Positions 1 to 7,014 of a stretch of 64,000 nucleotides of DNA are shown here, piece by piece. The notes beneath the pieces were generated by a model that had not been told where the DNA came from, searched no databases, and saw only the letters and a program-made list of their open reading frames with translations. Source of the DNA: Curtobacterium sp. SGAir0471 (GTDB lineage Bacteria; Actinomycetota; Actinomycetes; Actinomycetales; Microbacteriaceae); contig NZ_CP027869.1 in assembly GCF_005490985.1 (NCBI RefSeq), forward strand, positions 682,001 through 746,000. Reading direction: 5' to 3'. Each line of letters opens with the position of its first letter. Positions within the stretch are counted from its first letter, which is position 1. The translations under genes were made by a program, and so were the position numbers.

Positions 1-12
1 ATCGGGCCGAGG

Positions 13-603
13 TCAGCCGGCGGCGATCGCGCCCATCTCGGCGACGACGGACCGGAGCTTCGCCGCGAGCTCGTCGCTGTCGCCGACGGTGTCCCGGTGC
101 GCGACCTCGGACAGCGCCGACAGCACGAGCCCGACGGCCGTTCGCGCGGTCTGCTCGTCGGTGCGCGCCGACACCGTGGCCAGGAGTGACTGCCGCGACT
201 CGGCCATCCACTGCATGACCATCGGCGCCATCTCCGGACGGAGCACGAGGAGCTCCTTCATCCGGCGGCGGTCCTGGGAGAGCGGGACGGTCGCGGCGAT
301 CAGGACGCACAGGTCGTCGACGAGCCGACCGTCCGCCTCGGCGAAGCGCGTCGCCGCCCACTCCGGCACCTCGACGGTGTCGAGGCCGAGCGCGGCGTGC
401 GCCTTCGACGTGAAGTAGTTGAAGAACGTCCGCGGAGAGACGTCGGCGTCGCTGCAGATCTGCTCGACGGTGACGCCGTCGAGGCCGTGCTCGGACACGA
501 GCGTGAGGGCGGCGTCGTGGAGCGCCTGCCGGGTCTGCTGCTTCTTCCGCTCGCGCAGCGTGCACGGCGCGGTGGCCGGCTCCGGTGCTGCTGTGGTGGT
601 CAC
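13..603 (-). CDS. TetR-family transcriptional regulator
   Basis: The 196-residue product has an N-terminal TetR helix-turn-helix at about residues 15-62, including ICSDADVSPRTFFNYFTSK, followed by a divergent all-helical ligand domain. The GTG at 603 is chosen because AGGAG lies 5 nt upstream; another GTG two codons earlier lacks that spacing. It lies 119 bp downstream of an MFS efflux gene on the same strand. By analogy with TetR/DHA2 efflux pairs it probably represses that transporter and responds to a compound the transporter exports. The family call is firm; the ligand is unknown. Confidence 0.9.
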   Translation of the reverse strand: MTTTAAPEPATAPCTLRERKKQQTRQALHDAALTLVSEHGLDGVTVEQICSDADVSPRTFFNYFTSKAHAALGLDTVEVPEWAATRFAEADGRLVDDLCVLIAATVPLSQDRRRMKELLVLRPEMAPMVMQWMAESRQSLLATVSARTDEQTARTAVGLVLSALSEVAHRDTVGDSDELAAKLRSVVAEMGAIAAG

Positions 604-682
604 GTGCACTCCTGTGGTGCTGGTCGGCCACCGTGTCCACCGGTGGCTCGGATCTCTGTGCCGGACGGGTCCGGCACGGGGA

Positions 683-717
683 GGCCGCCCGCACCCCGGC
701 GCGGGGTGCGGGCGGCC
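683..717 (-). terminator. Hairpin between MFS gene and tetR
   Basis: GGCCGCCCGCACCCCG pairs with its reverse complement across a very short loop, giving a GC-only stem of about 15 bp. There is no T-tract. It lies just after the MFS stop codon (723) and before the tetR start (603), so it may end or attenuate the MFS transcript. Confidence 0.5.
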
Positions 718-722
718 GGGGG

Positions 723-2930
723 TCACCGACGCTGGGTCGGCGTGGAGCCGGTCATCGGCCCGGTGAACGATCCGGCCTCGGCTGCGGCGAGTCCGGCACG
801 GGCCTCGAGGTCGGCCTCGCCCGAGGGCGCGGAACCGTCCTCGTCGCCGGACGATGACCCGTTGGCGGCATCGTGCTGCTCCTGCAGCGCCGAGCGCTGG
901 CGGAGCGGCGGCACCCGGAAGAACCACGTGAGCACGAAGGCGAGCAGGATCACGCCGAGTCCGACCCAGTAGATCGTCACGGACGAGGCGTTGAAGCCCG
1001 CCATGAACGGCCGGGTGAGGCGGCTGTCGGCGCCGGTGAGGAACGAGGTGTCGTTCGTGCTGGTCGCCGCGGAGTCCGAGCTGGCACCGTCGTCGATCTT
1101 CTCCGCGAGCGCCGGCGTCAGCTCGTCGACCCAGTACGCGCGCTGCGAGGCGTTCGACCAGTCGACGGACACGGTGCCGTCCTGCACGCTCGCGTGGGCC
1201 TGCTCCGCCACCGCGTCGAGGGCAGCGGACTCGGCGCCCGGCGTGGCCGCCGCGACCTGCTGGTCGATCACGCCCTGGGCAGCGGCTGCGGGCACGGTGC
1301 CCGCGGCGACCTGCTGCTGCACGGCTGCGGTCACCTGCTGGGTGACGGCCTGGTCGGCCGCCTGCTTCGCCTGCGCCGACGCGTCGTCGAGCTGGGACTG
1401 CACGGTCTGCTGGAGCGGGGTGGTGATCGGGGCCCAGATCTTCTCGATCGCGCCCTGGTTCGCCGGCTTGCTCGCGACGGACGGGTCGAGTGCCGCGGAC
1501 AGCGCCGGCTTGAGGTCGGCCTGGTTCGCGGTGGCGCTCAGGATGTTGTTCGGCATCACCGAGAACAGGACCGACAGCAGGACGGCCGTGCCGAGCGTGC
1601 CGCCGATCTGCCGGAAGAACGTGGCCGACGACGTCGCGACGCCCATGTCCCGGGCCTCGACCGAGCCCTGGGAGGCCAGGGTCAGCGACTGCATGACCGA
1701 GCCGAGCCCGAGCCCGATGAGGAACATGCCGATCATGAGGAACCAGAGCGGCTTGTCGATCGTCATGAAGGTCAGGACGACGTAGCCGGCGGACACCAGG
1801 AACGTGCCGATGACCGGGAAGATCCGGTAGCGGCCGACCCGGGCGACGATCTGACCCGAGGTGATCGACGCGATCATCAGGCCGCCGACGAGCGGCAGCG
1901 TGGCGAAGCCGGACTCGGTCGGGGTCAGGCCGACGACGATCTGCAGGTAGAGCGGGATGGTCAGCATGGCGCCGAACATCGCGAAGCCGACCAGGAAGCC
2001 GATTACGGTGGCCATCGAGAACGTGCCCGAGCGGAACAGCTTGAGCGGGATGATGGCCGCGTCGCCCATCTTCGACTCGACGAGCAGCAGTGCGACGAGG
2101 CCGAGCGCGCCGATCACGTAGCTGGCGATCGCGGCGGGGGAGCCCCAACCCCAGGTGCGGCCCTGCTCGGCGACGAGCAGCAGCGGCACGAGGGTGACGA
2201 TGACCGCGGCGGCGCCCCACCAGTCGACCTTCGGCTTGTCGCCCGTGCCGTGCACCTTCGGCAGGTGCAGGAACACGATCACCATGATCAGCGCGGCAAC
2301 GCCGATCGGGACGTTGATGAGGAGCACCCAGCGCCAGCCGGTGATCCAGAGGATCTCGGACGACCCGGCGAGCAGGCCGCCGATGAGCGGGCCGATGACG
2401 GACGAGATGCCGAACACGGCGAGGAAGTACCCCTGGTACTTCGCGCGCTCGCGCGGGGCGAGGATGTCGCCCATGATCGCCAGCGGCAGCGACATGAGCG
2501 CGCCGGCGCCGACACCCTGCACGGCACGGAAGGCCGCGAGCATGAGCATCGAGGTGGACATCGACGACAGCACGGCGCCGAGGATGAACACGACGATGCC
2601 GAAGATGTAGAGCGGCCGACGGCCGAAGATGTCGGAGAGCTTGCCGTAGATCGGCGTCGCGATGGTCGACGTGATCAGGTACGCGGTGGTCACCCACGCC
2701 TGCTGGTCGAGCCCGTGCAGGTCGTCGCCGATGGTGCGGATCGCCGTGCCGAACACCGTCTGGCCGAGGGACGACAGGAACATGCCCGCCATCAGGCCGT
2801 AGATCACCAGGAGGATCTGGCGGTGCGTCATGAGCGGCTGCTGGCCGGGTGCGCCGGACACTCCGGGTGCCGCGTCGGCCCCGGCGCCGTGGCGGCCGGG
2901 CTGCACCGAGACGGGTGCGGTGGCGGTCAT
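723..2930 (-). CDS. DHA2-type MFS drug efflux transporter with large loop
   Basis: The 735-residue membrane protein fits the EmrB/DHA2 14-TM drug:proton antiporter family. The first helix starts near residue 38, and the repeat-1 loop holds a YGKLSDIFGRR motif. It is about 200 residues longer than usual. The extra length is an Ala/Gln-rich, probably helical, non-membrane segment at about residues 458-645, between the last two helices, so it should lie outside the cell. The C-terminal tail is polar and acidic. The ATG at 2930 has AAGGAG 6 nt upstream; longer frames have no start signal. The gene is followed by a TetR gene and preceded by a consensus-like promoter. The substrate cannot be read from the sequence. 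Confidence 0.9.
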   Translation of the reverse strand: MTATAPVSVQPGRHGAGADAAPGVSGAPGQQPLMTHRQILLVIYGLMAGMFLSSLGQTVFGTAIRTIGDDLHGLDQQAWVTTAYLITSTIATPIYGKLSDIFGRRPLYIFGIVVFILGAVLSSMSTSMLMLAAFRAVQGVGAGALMSLPLAIMGDILAPRERAKYQGYFLAVFGISSVIGPLIGGLLAGSSEILWITGWRWVLLINVPIGVAALIMVIVFLHLPKVHGTGDKPKVDWWGAAAVIVTLVPLLLVAEQGRTWGWGSPAAIASYVIGALGLVALLLVESKMGDAAIIPLKLFRSGTFSMATVIGFLVGFAMFGAMLTIPLYLQIVVGLTPTESGFATLPLVGGLMIASITSGQIVARVGRYRIFPVIGTFLVSAGYVVLTFMTIDKPLWFLMIGMFLIGLGLGSVMQSLTLASQGSVEARDMGVATSSATFFRQIGGTLGTAVLLSVLFSVMPNNILSATANQADLKPALSAALDPSVASKPANQGAIEKIWAPITTPLQQTVQSQLDDASAQAKQAADQAVTQQVTAAVQQQVAAGTVPAAAAQGVIDQQVAAATPGAESAALDAVAEQAHASVQDGTVSVDWSNASQRAYWVDELTPALAEKIDDGASSDSAATSTNDTSFLTGADSRLTRPFMAGFNASSVTIYWVGLGVILLAFVLTWFFRVPPLRQRSALQEQHDAANGSSSGDEDGSAPSGEADLEARAGLAAAEAGSFTGPMTGSTPTQRR

Positions 2931-2957
2931 CGAACTCCTTTTTCGTACTGTGTAACT

Positions 2958-3000
2958 TTGCAGACCGCGCAACGATACATCGGATGGTTCCGGAACGCAA
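2958..3000 (-). promoter_or_regulatory. Promoter and possible operator of the MFS gene
   Basis: Reading the minus strand, TTGCGT (2995-3000), a 17-nt spacer and TATCGT (2972-2977) form a good -35/-10 pair. An inverted repeat TTGC-N7-GCAA (2958-2972) covers the expected transcription start and is a candidate site for the nearby TetR protein. This is inferred from sequence only. Confidence 0.5.
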
Positions 3001-3010
3001 CTAAATACGG

Positions 3011-3058
3011 GACGGACGGGAGGCGCGTGGCGGCCCCGCCACGCGCCTCCCGTCCGTC
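3011..3058. repeat. Palindromic repeat family A, perfect 23-bp arms
   Basis: The left arm at 3011-3033 (core GGACGGGAGGCGCGTGGC) is the exact reverse complement of the right arm at 3036-3058, with 2 nt between them. Unlike most other copies it lies between two divergent genes, so it cannot be the terminator of either neighbour. Confidence 0.9.
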
Positions 3059-3101
3059 CACAGCGCACCTGTCCGCGTCAACGGACGTCCGCCGTCCGAG
3101 G

Positions 3102-3107
3102 TACCGT
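3102..3107 (+). promoter_or_regulatory. -10 hexamer for a leaderless deaD transcript
   Basis: TACCGT is followed by 6 nt and then the ATG at 3114. Transcription would start at or next to the start codon. No well-spaced ribosome binding site exists, which fits a leaderless mRNA. Confidence 0.55.
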
Positions 3108-3113
3108 TTCCGC

Positions 3114-4976
3114 ATGAGCACGGACACCGCCACCACCACCGAGACCACCGACGAGGGGCCCGTGGTGACCTTCGCCGACCTCGGCCTGAGCGACCCGGTG
3201 CTCAAGGCCGTCAAGGACATCGGCTACGAGACCCCCTCCGCCATCCAGGAAGCGACGATCCCGACGCTGCTCGAGGGGCGCGACGTCGTCGGCCTCGCGC
3301 AGACCGGTACCGGCAAGACCGCGGCGTTCGCGCTGCCGATCCTGTCCCGCATGGAGTCGGGCAGCAAGGTGCCGCAGGCGCTCGTGCTGTCGCCGACCCG
3401 CGAGCTCGCGCTCCAGGTGTGCGAGGCGTTCGAGCAGTTCGCGTCGCACATGAAGCACGTGCATGTCCTGCCCGTCTACGGCGGCCAGGCGTACGGGGTC
3501 CAGCTGTCCGCCCTGCGCCGTGGCGTCGACGTCGTCGTCGGCACGCCCGGTCGCATCATGGACCACATCGCCAAGGGCACGCTCGACCTGTCCGAGCTGA
3601 AGTACCTCGTGCTCGACGAGGCCGACGAGATGCTCAAGATGGGCTTCGCCGAGGACGTCGAGACGATCCTCGCCGAGACGCCCGACGACAAGCAGGTCGC
3701 ACTGTTCTCGGCGACGATGCCCGCGCAGATCCGTCGCATCTCGCAGCAGTACCTGACCGACCCGTCCGAGATCACGGTCAAGACCAAGACGAAGACCGCC
3801 GCGAACATCACGCAGCGCTACCTGATGGTGTCGTACCCGCAGAAGGTCGACGCGCTCACCCGCATCCTCGAGGTCGAGGACTTCGAGGGCATGATCATCT
3901 TCGTCCGCACCAAGAGCGAGACCGAGACCCTGGCCGAGAAGCTCCGCGCCCGCGGGTACGCCGCGGCTGCCATCAGCGGTGACGTCGCGCAGGCGCAGCG
4001 CGAGCGCACGGTCAACCAGCTCAAGACGGGCAAGCTCGACATCCTCGTCGCCACCGACGTCGCCGCCCGTGGTCTCGACGTGGACCGCATCACCCACGTC
4101 GTGAACTTCGACATCCCCGTCGACATCGAGTCCTACGTCCACCGCATCGGCCGCACCGGTCGCGCGGGCCGCAAGGGTGACTCGATCAGCTTCGTCACCC
4201 CGCGCGAGCGCCGGCTGCTCTCGGCCATCGAGCGCCACACCAAGCAGCCGCTCACGCAGATGCAGCTCCCGACGATCGAGGACGTCAACGAGACGCGCCT
4301 GAGCCGCTTCGACGACGCGATCACCGCGGCGCTCGAGCAGCACGACCGCATCGAGAAGTTCCGCGACGTCATCGCGCACTACGTCCGCAACCACGACGTC
4401 CCGGCGGAGGACGTCTCGGCTGCGCTCGCGGTGGTGGCGCAGGGCGACTCGCCGCTGCTGCTCGACCCGAACGAGGACCAGCTCCGCAACCAGGTCGATC
4501 GCGACGGTCGTCGTGGTGAGCGCCGTGACCGGGACGACGACCGTGGTGGCCGTGAGGACCGCGGGCCGCGCCGTTCGCAGCCGATGACCGCGTACCGCAT
4601 CGAGGTCGGTCGTCGGCACCGGGTCGAGCCGCGCCAGATCGTCGGCGCGCTCGCGAACGAGGGCGGACTGCGCCGCGACGACTTCGGCGCGATCCAGATC
4701 CGACCGGACTTCTCGATCGTCGAGCTGCCCGAGAGCATGGACCCCGGCGTGCTCGACCGCCTGTCGGACACCCGGATCAGCGGGAAGCTCATCGAGATCA
4801 AGCCGGACCGCCGCGGTGGTGCCCGTCGGTACGACCGCGACGACCGGGGTCCGCGTGGCCCCCGTCGAGACGACCGTGGTCCGCGTCGCGACGACGACCG
4901 TCCGCGCCGTGACGACCGGCGTGACGACCGTCCCCGCTACGACGACGACCGTCCGGCACGCAAGCCGCGCCACTGA
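3114..4976 (+). CDS. deaD: DEAD-box ATP-dependent RNA helicase
   Basis: The 620-residue cytoplasmic helicase unwinds RNA during ribosome assembly, mRNA decay or cold adaptation. Motifs appear in order: Q motif YETPSAIQ (about 43-50), Walker A AQTGTGKT (about 62-69), PTRELALQ, TPGR, VLDEADEM (about 165-172), SAT (about 199), ARGLDV and HRIGRTGR (about 343). A DbpA-type RNA-binding domain covers about 491-566. The last 50 residues are an Arg/Asp/Gly-rich basic tail typical of CsdA/DeaD proteins. The ATG at 3114 is preferred because the motifs begin right after it and a -10 box sits 6 nt upstream; the frame stays open far upstream but that part looks non-coding. It is monocistronic. Confidence 0.95.
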   Translation: MSTDTATTTETTDEGPVVTFADLGLSDPVLKAVKDIGYETPSAIQEATIPTLLEGRDVVGLAQTGTGKTAAFALPILSRMESGSKVPQALVLSPTRELALQVCEAFEQFASHMKHVHVLPVYGGQAYGVQLSALRRGVDVVVGTPGRIMDHIAKGTLDLSELKYLVLDEADEMLKMGFAEDVETILAETPDDKQVALFSATMPAQIRRISQQYLTDPSEITVKTKTKTAANITQRYLMVSYPQKVDALTRILEVEDFEGMIIFVRTKSETETLAEKLRARGYAAAAISGDVAQAQRERTVNQLKTGKLDILVATDVAARGLDVDRITHVVNFDIPVDIESYVHRIGRTGRAGRKGDSISFVTPRERRLLSAIERHTKQPLTQMQLPTIEDVNETRLSRFDDAITAALEQHDRIEKFRDVIAHYVRNHDVPAEDVSAALAVVAQGDSPLLLDPNEDQLRNQVDRDGRRGERRDRDDDRGGREDRGPRRSQPMTAYRIEVGRRHRVEPRQIVGALANEGGLRRDDFGAIQIRPDFSIVELPESMDPGVLDRLSDTRISGKLIEIKPDRRGGARRYDRDDRGPRGPRRDDRGPRRDDDRPRRDDRRDDRPRYDDDRPARKPRH

Positions 4977-5049
4977 CGTCCGCGGGAGAGGTCGACCCGG
5001 CGGCTCCGTGACGCGACCGCGTGATCGGGCGGTCCGAGGTCGGGCGCAG

Positions 5050-5092
5050 ACGGGAGTGCGCCGACCTGCCGGAGGTGGGTCGCGCCTCCCGT
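5050..5092. repeat. Palindromic repeat family A, degenerate copy
   Basis: ACGGGAG at the left and CGCCTCCCGT at the right are family A arm ends, but the inner stem is decayed to CGACCT/AGGT. It lies between the convergent helicase and epimerase genes, where a bidirectional terminator is expected. Confidence 0.6.
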
Positions 5093-5101
5093 CCGTTCCG
5101 A

Positions 5102-6031
5102 TCAGGCGGCCAGTCCGTCGACCGTGCGCCGGCAGACCTCGTCCCACGGCATCGGACCGAACCCGAAGTGCGCCCGGGTCTCGGTGTCGTCGACGACGTA
5201 GGGCGCCGTCCACTGGTACCCGAGCTGCGCGACCTCCCGCATGAACGGGACCACCGTGCCGACGGTGCGGAGCAGACCGATCGGCAACGAGCGCACCCGG
5301 ACGGCAGGTCGACCGGCCGTCCGGAGCACGTCGGTCAGGACCTGCTCCTGGGTCCGCGGCGCGTTGGTCGGCACGATCCAGGTCCGGCCGTGCGCCCGCT
5401 CGTCGTCCGCGGCGGCGACGAGGAGCCGTGCGACGTCGCCGACGTCGGTGTACGAGTGCGGCTGGTCGGACCTCCCGATCACGGTGACGGGCTTCCCGCG
5501 CATCGCGGTCGGCAGCACGCGGGTGACGTGCCCGTTGTCCCCGGTGCCCGGGCCCACGTAGTCGGCGCCGCGGACCTCCACCGTGCGGACGCGACCGGCC
5601 TCGTGCGAGGCCAGGGCATCGGCCCACATCCTCGCCCGCAGGACGCCCTTGTGGTCGGTCGCGGCGTCGGGCAGGTCGGCGTGCATCGGACCGTCGACCG
5701 GGCCGTACGGGTACAGGTTGCCCGTGATCGCGTACACGGCGCCGGTGCGCTCGGCCGTGGTGAGGAGCGAGGACGCCAGCGGCGGCCACACCCGCTCCCA
5801 CTGCGTGTAGTCGCCCGGGTTGGCGCAGTTGTGGAGCGCGGCGGCGCCGTCCGTGACGGTGGTCAGCGCGTCCGCGTCGGCGGCGTCGAGTGCGACGTGC
5901 CGGACGTCGGGCAGTCCGGTGTTGCGTCCGGAGCGGGTGACGACGACGACCTCGTCGCCGCGCTCGGACAGCAGTGCCGCGGTGTGGCGGCCGACCGGGC
6001 CGGCGCCGACGACGACGTGGTGACGGGACAT
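5102..6031 (-). CDS. NAD(P)-dependent epimerase/dehydratase-like protein
   Basis: The 309-residue protein opens with a Rossmann nucleotide-binding turn, VVVGAGPVGRHTAALL (residues 6-21), and has the atypical extended-SDR layout of NAD-dependent epimerases. A clear YxxxK catalytic pair is not obvious, so it may be an NmrA-like or atypical SDR. The ATG at 6031 has AGGAGG 5 nt upstream. It diverges from a TetR gene, and two matching palindromes in the shared promoter suggest that TetR controls it. The substrate is unknown; a redox-active or xenobiotic role would fit TetR control but is speculative. Confidence 0.85.
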   Translation of the reverse strand: MSRHHVVVGAGPVGRHTAALLSERGDEVVVVTRSGRNTGLPDVRHVALDAADADALTTVTDGAAALHNCANPGDYTQWERVWPPLASSLLTTAERTGAVYAITGNLYPYGPVDGPMHADLPDAATDHKGVLRARMWADALASHEAGRVRTVEVRGADYVGPGTGDNGHVTRVLPTAMRGKPVTVIGRSDQPHSYTDVGDVARLLVAAADDERAHGRTWIVPTNAPRTQEQVLTDVLRTAGRPAVRVRSLPIGLLRTVGTVVPFMREVAQLGYQWTAPYVVDDTETRAHFGFGPMPWDEVCRRTVDGLAA

Positions 6032-6049
6032 GGTTCCTCCTGAGTTCGG

Positions 6050-6112
6050 GAGAGCACTGCTCTCGGAAGTCATCATGCGGCCTTGCCGCGAGCATTGCAA
6101 GAGCGGTGCTCT
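6050..6112 (-). promoter_or_regulatory. TetR operators flanking the epimerase promoter
   Basis: GAGAGCACTGCTCTC (6050-6064) is a perfect inverted repeat, and AGAGCGGTGCTCT (6100-6112) is a second related one. A further half-site GGTGCTCTCG lies at 6124-6133. Between them the minus strand has TTGCAA (6095-6100), a 17-nt spacer and CATGAT (6072-6077), with transcription expected to start next to the first palindrome. This is the classic arrangement for repression by the divergent TetR gene at 6151. Confidence 0.75.
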
Positions 6113-6138
6113 CGTTTGTGGTCGGTGCTCTCGCGTGG

Positions 6139-6144
6139 CACGCT
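6139..6144 (+). promoter_or_regulatory. -10 hexamer for a leaderless tetR transcript
   Basis: CACGCT lies 6 nt before the ATG at 6151, directly after the third operator half-site. The GGAG between them is too close to the ATG to be a normal ribosome binding site. Confidence 0.45.
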
Positions 6145-6150
6145 GGAGAC

Positions 6151-6900
6151 ATGGCGGAGCAGGCGAGGACCGCGCGGTCCCGGGCACGGGAGGCCGTGCA
6201 CGCGAGCATCCTCGCGGCTGCGCGCGCCCGCCTCACCGAGGAGGGGCCGGCGCAGCTGAGCCTGCGCGCCGTCGCGCGGGACGTCGGTCTGGTGTCCTCC
6301 GCCGTGTACCGGTACTTCCCGAGCCGCGACGACCTGCTCACCGCACTGCTCGTGCTCGACTACGACGAGCTCGGTGCCGCGGTCGAGGCGGCGGAGGCAC
6401 CGATCGACCGTGCCGACCACGTCGGCCGGTGGGTCGCCGCCTGCCGCGCCGTCCGGCAGTGGGCGGTCGACCACCCCGGCGACTTCGCGCTCCTGTACGG
6501 CTCGCCGGTCCCGGGCTACGTCGCGCCGCAGGACACGATCGAGCCCGCCTCGCGCACGACCCACGTGCTCGTCCGCGTGGTCACCGACGCGTGGGCGGAC
6601 GTCGCCGGGGCGGAGCTGCCGCCGGACTGGAGGCTCGGTTCCGGCCCGTCGATCGGCGCACGACCCGGGGCGCCCGCCTCCGTCGCCGACGCGGTCGCCT
6701 ACACGCGGGCGCGCGGCTTCCACGACGACCCGTCGCCCGAGGTCGTCCTGCGGACCCTGATGGCCTGGACGACGGTGTTCGGCGTCCTGTCGTTCGAGCT
6801 CTTCGGCCACGCGGTCGGCTCGGTGACCGATCCGGAGGCCTACTTCGACGAGGTCGTCGTCCGCCTGGCGCACGACCTGGGGCTGGCGGACTCCCGCTGA
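6151..6900 (+). CDS. TetR-family regulator with WHG-type C-terminal domain
   Basis: The 249-residue regulator has an N-terminal TetR DNA-binding domain (about residues 12-60, recognition helix VSSAVYRYFPSRDDLLTAL). Its C-terminal ligand domain ends LMAWTTVFGVLSFELFGH, as in actinobacterial TetR proteins with a WHG domain. The ATG at 6151 follows a -10 box by 6 nt. It is divergent from the epimerase gene, and the palindromes between them are the probable binding sites, which would also give autoregulation. The ligand is not known. Confidence 0.9.
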   Translation: MAEQARTARSRAREAVHASILAAARARLTEEGPAQLSLRAVARDVGLVSSAVYRYFPSRDDLLTALLVLDYDELGAAVEAAEAPIDRADHVGRWVAACRAVRQWAVDHPGDFALLYGSPVPGYVAPQDTIEPASRTTHVLVRVVTDAWADVAGAELPPDWRLGSGPSIGARPGAPASVADAVAYTRARGFHDDPSPEVVLRTLMAWTTVFGVLSFELFGHAVGSVTDPEAYFDEVVVRLAHDLGLADSR

Positions 6901-6912
6901 GCCGTTCTCATC

Positions 6913-6960
6913 CCCCGATCGGGGCGTCTGGCTGACAGCGACGTTCGCCTGCGGTAGACA
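6913..6960 (+). promoter_or_regulatory. Promoter of the GT2 operon with upstream palindrome
   Basis: CTGACA (6932-6937), 17 nt and TAGACA (6955-6960) form a -35/-10 pair about 50 nt before the GT2 start. CCCCGATCGGGG (6913-6924), a perfect 12-bp palindrome, sits just upstream of the -35 box. It could be a regulator site or the end of the tetR transcript. Confidence 0.5.
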
Positions 6961-7014
6961 GGGCGGTACGGCGCACTCACCCAGCGCTGGCCGGCTGCAG
7001 CAGGAAGGACGCCG

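Noticed and set aside
13..3000. A 995-codon frame containing tetR
   Set aside because: Only the last 196 codons look like protein. The rest is Arg/Pro/His-rich shadow of the MFS gene in another frame.
873..3113. Upstream extension of the helicase frame
   Set aside because: The extension is an out-of-frame reading of the antisense of the MFS gene. The helicase motifs begin just after ATG 3114, which has its own -10 box.
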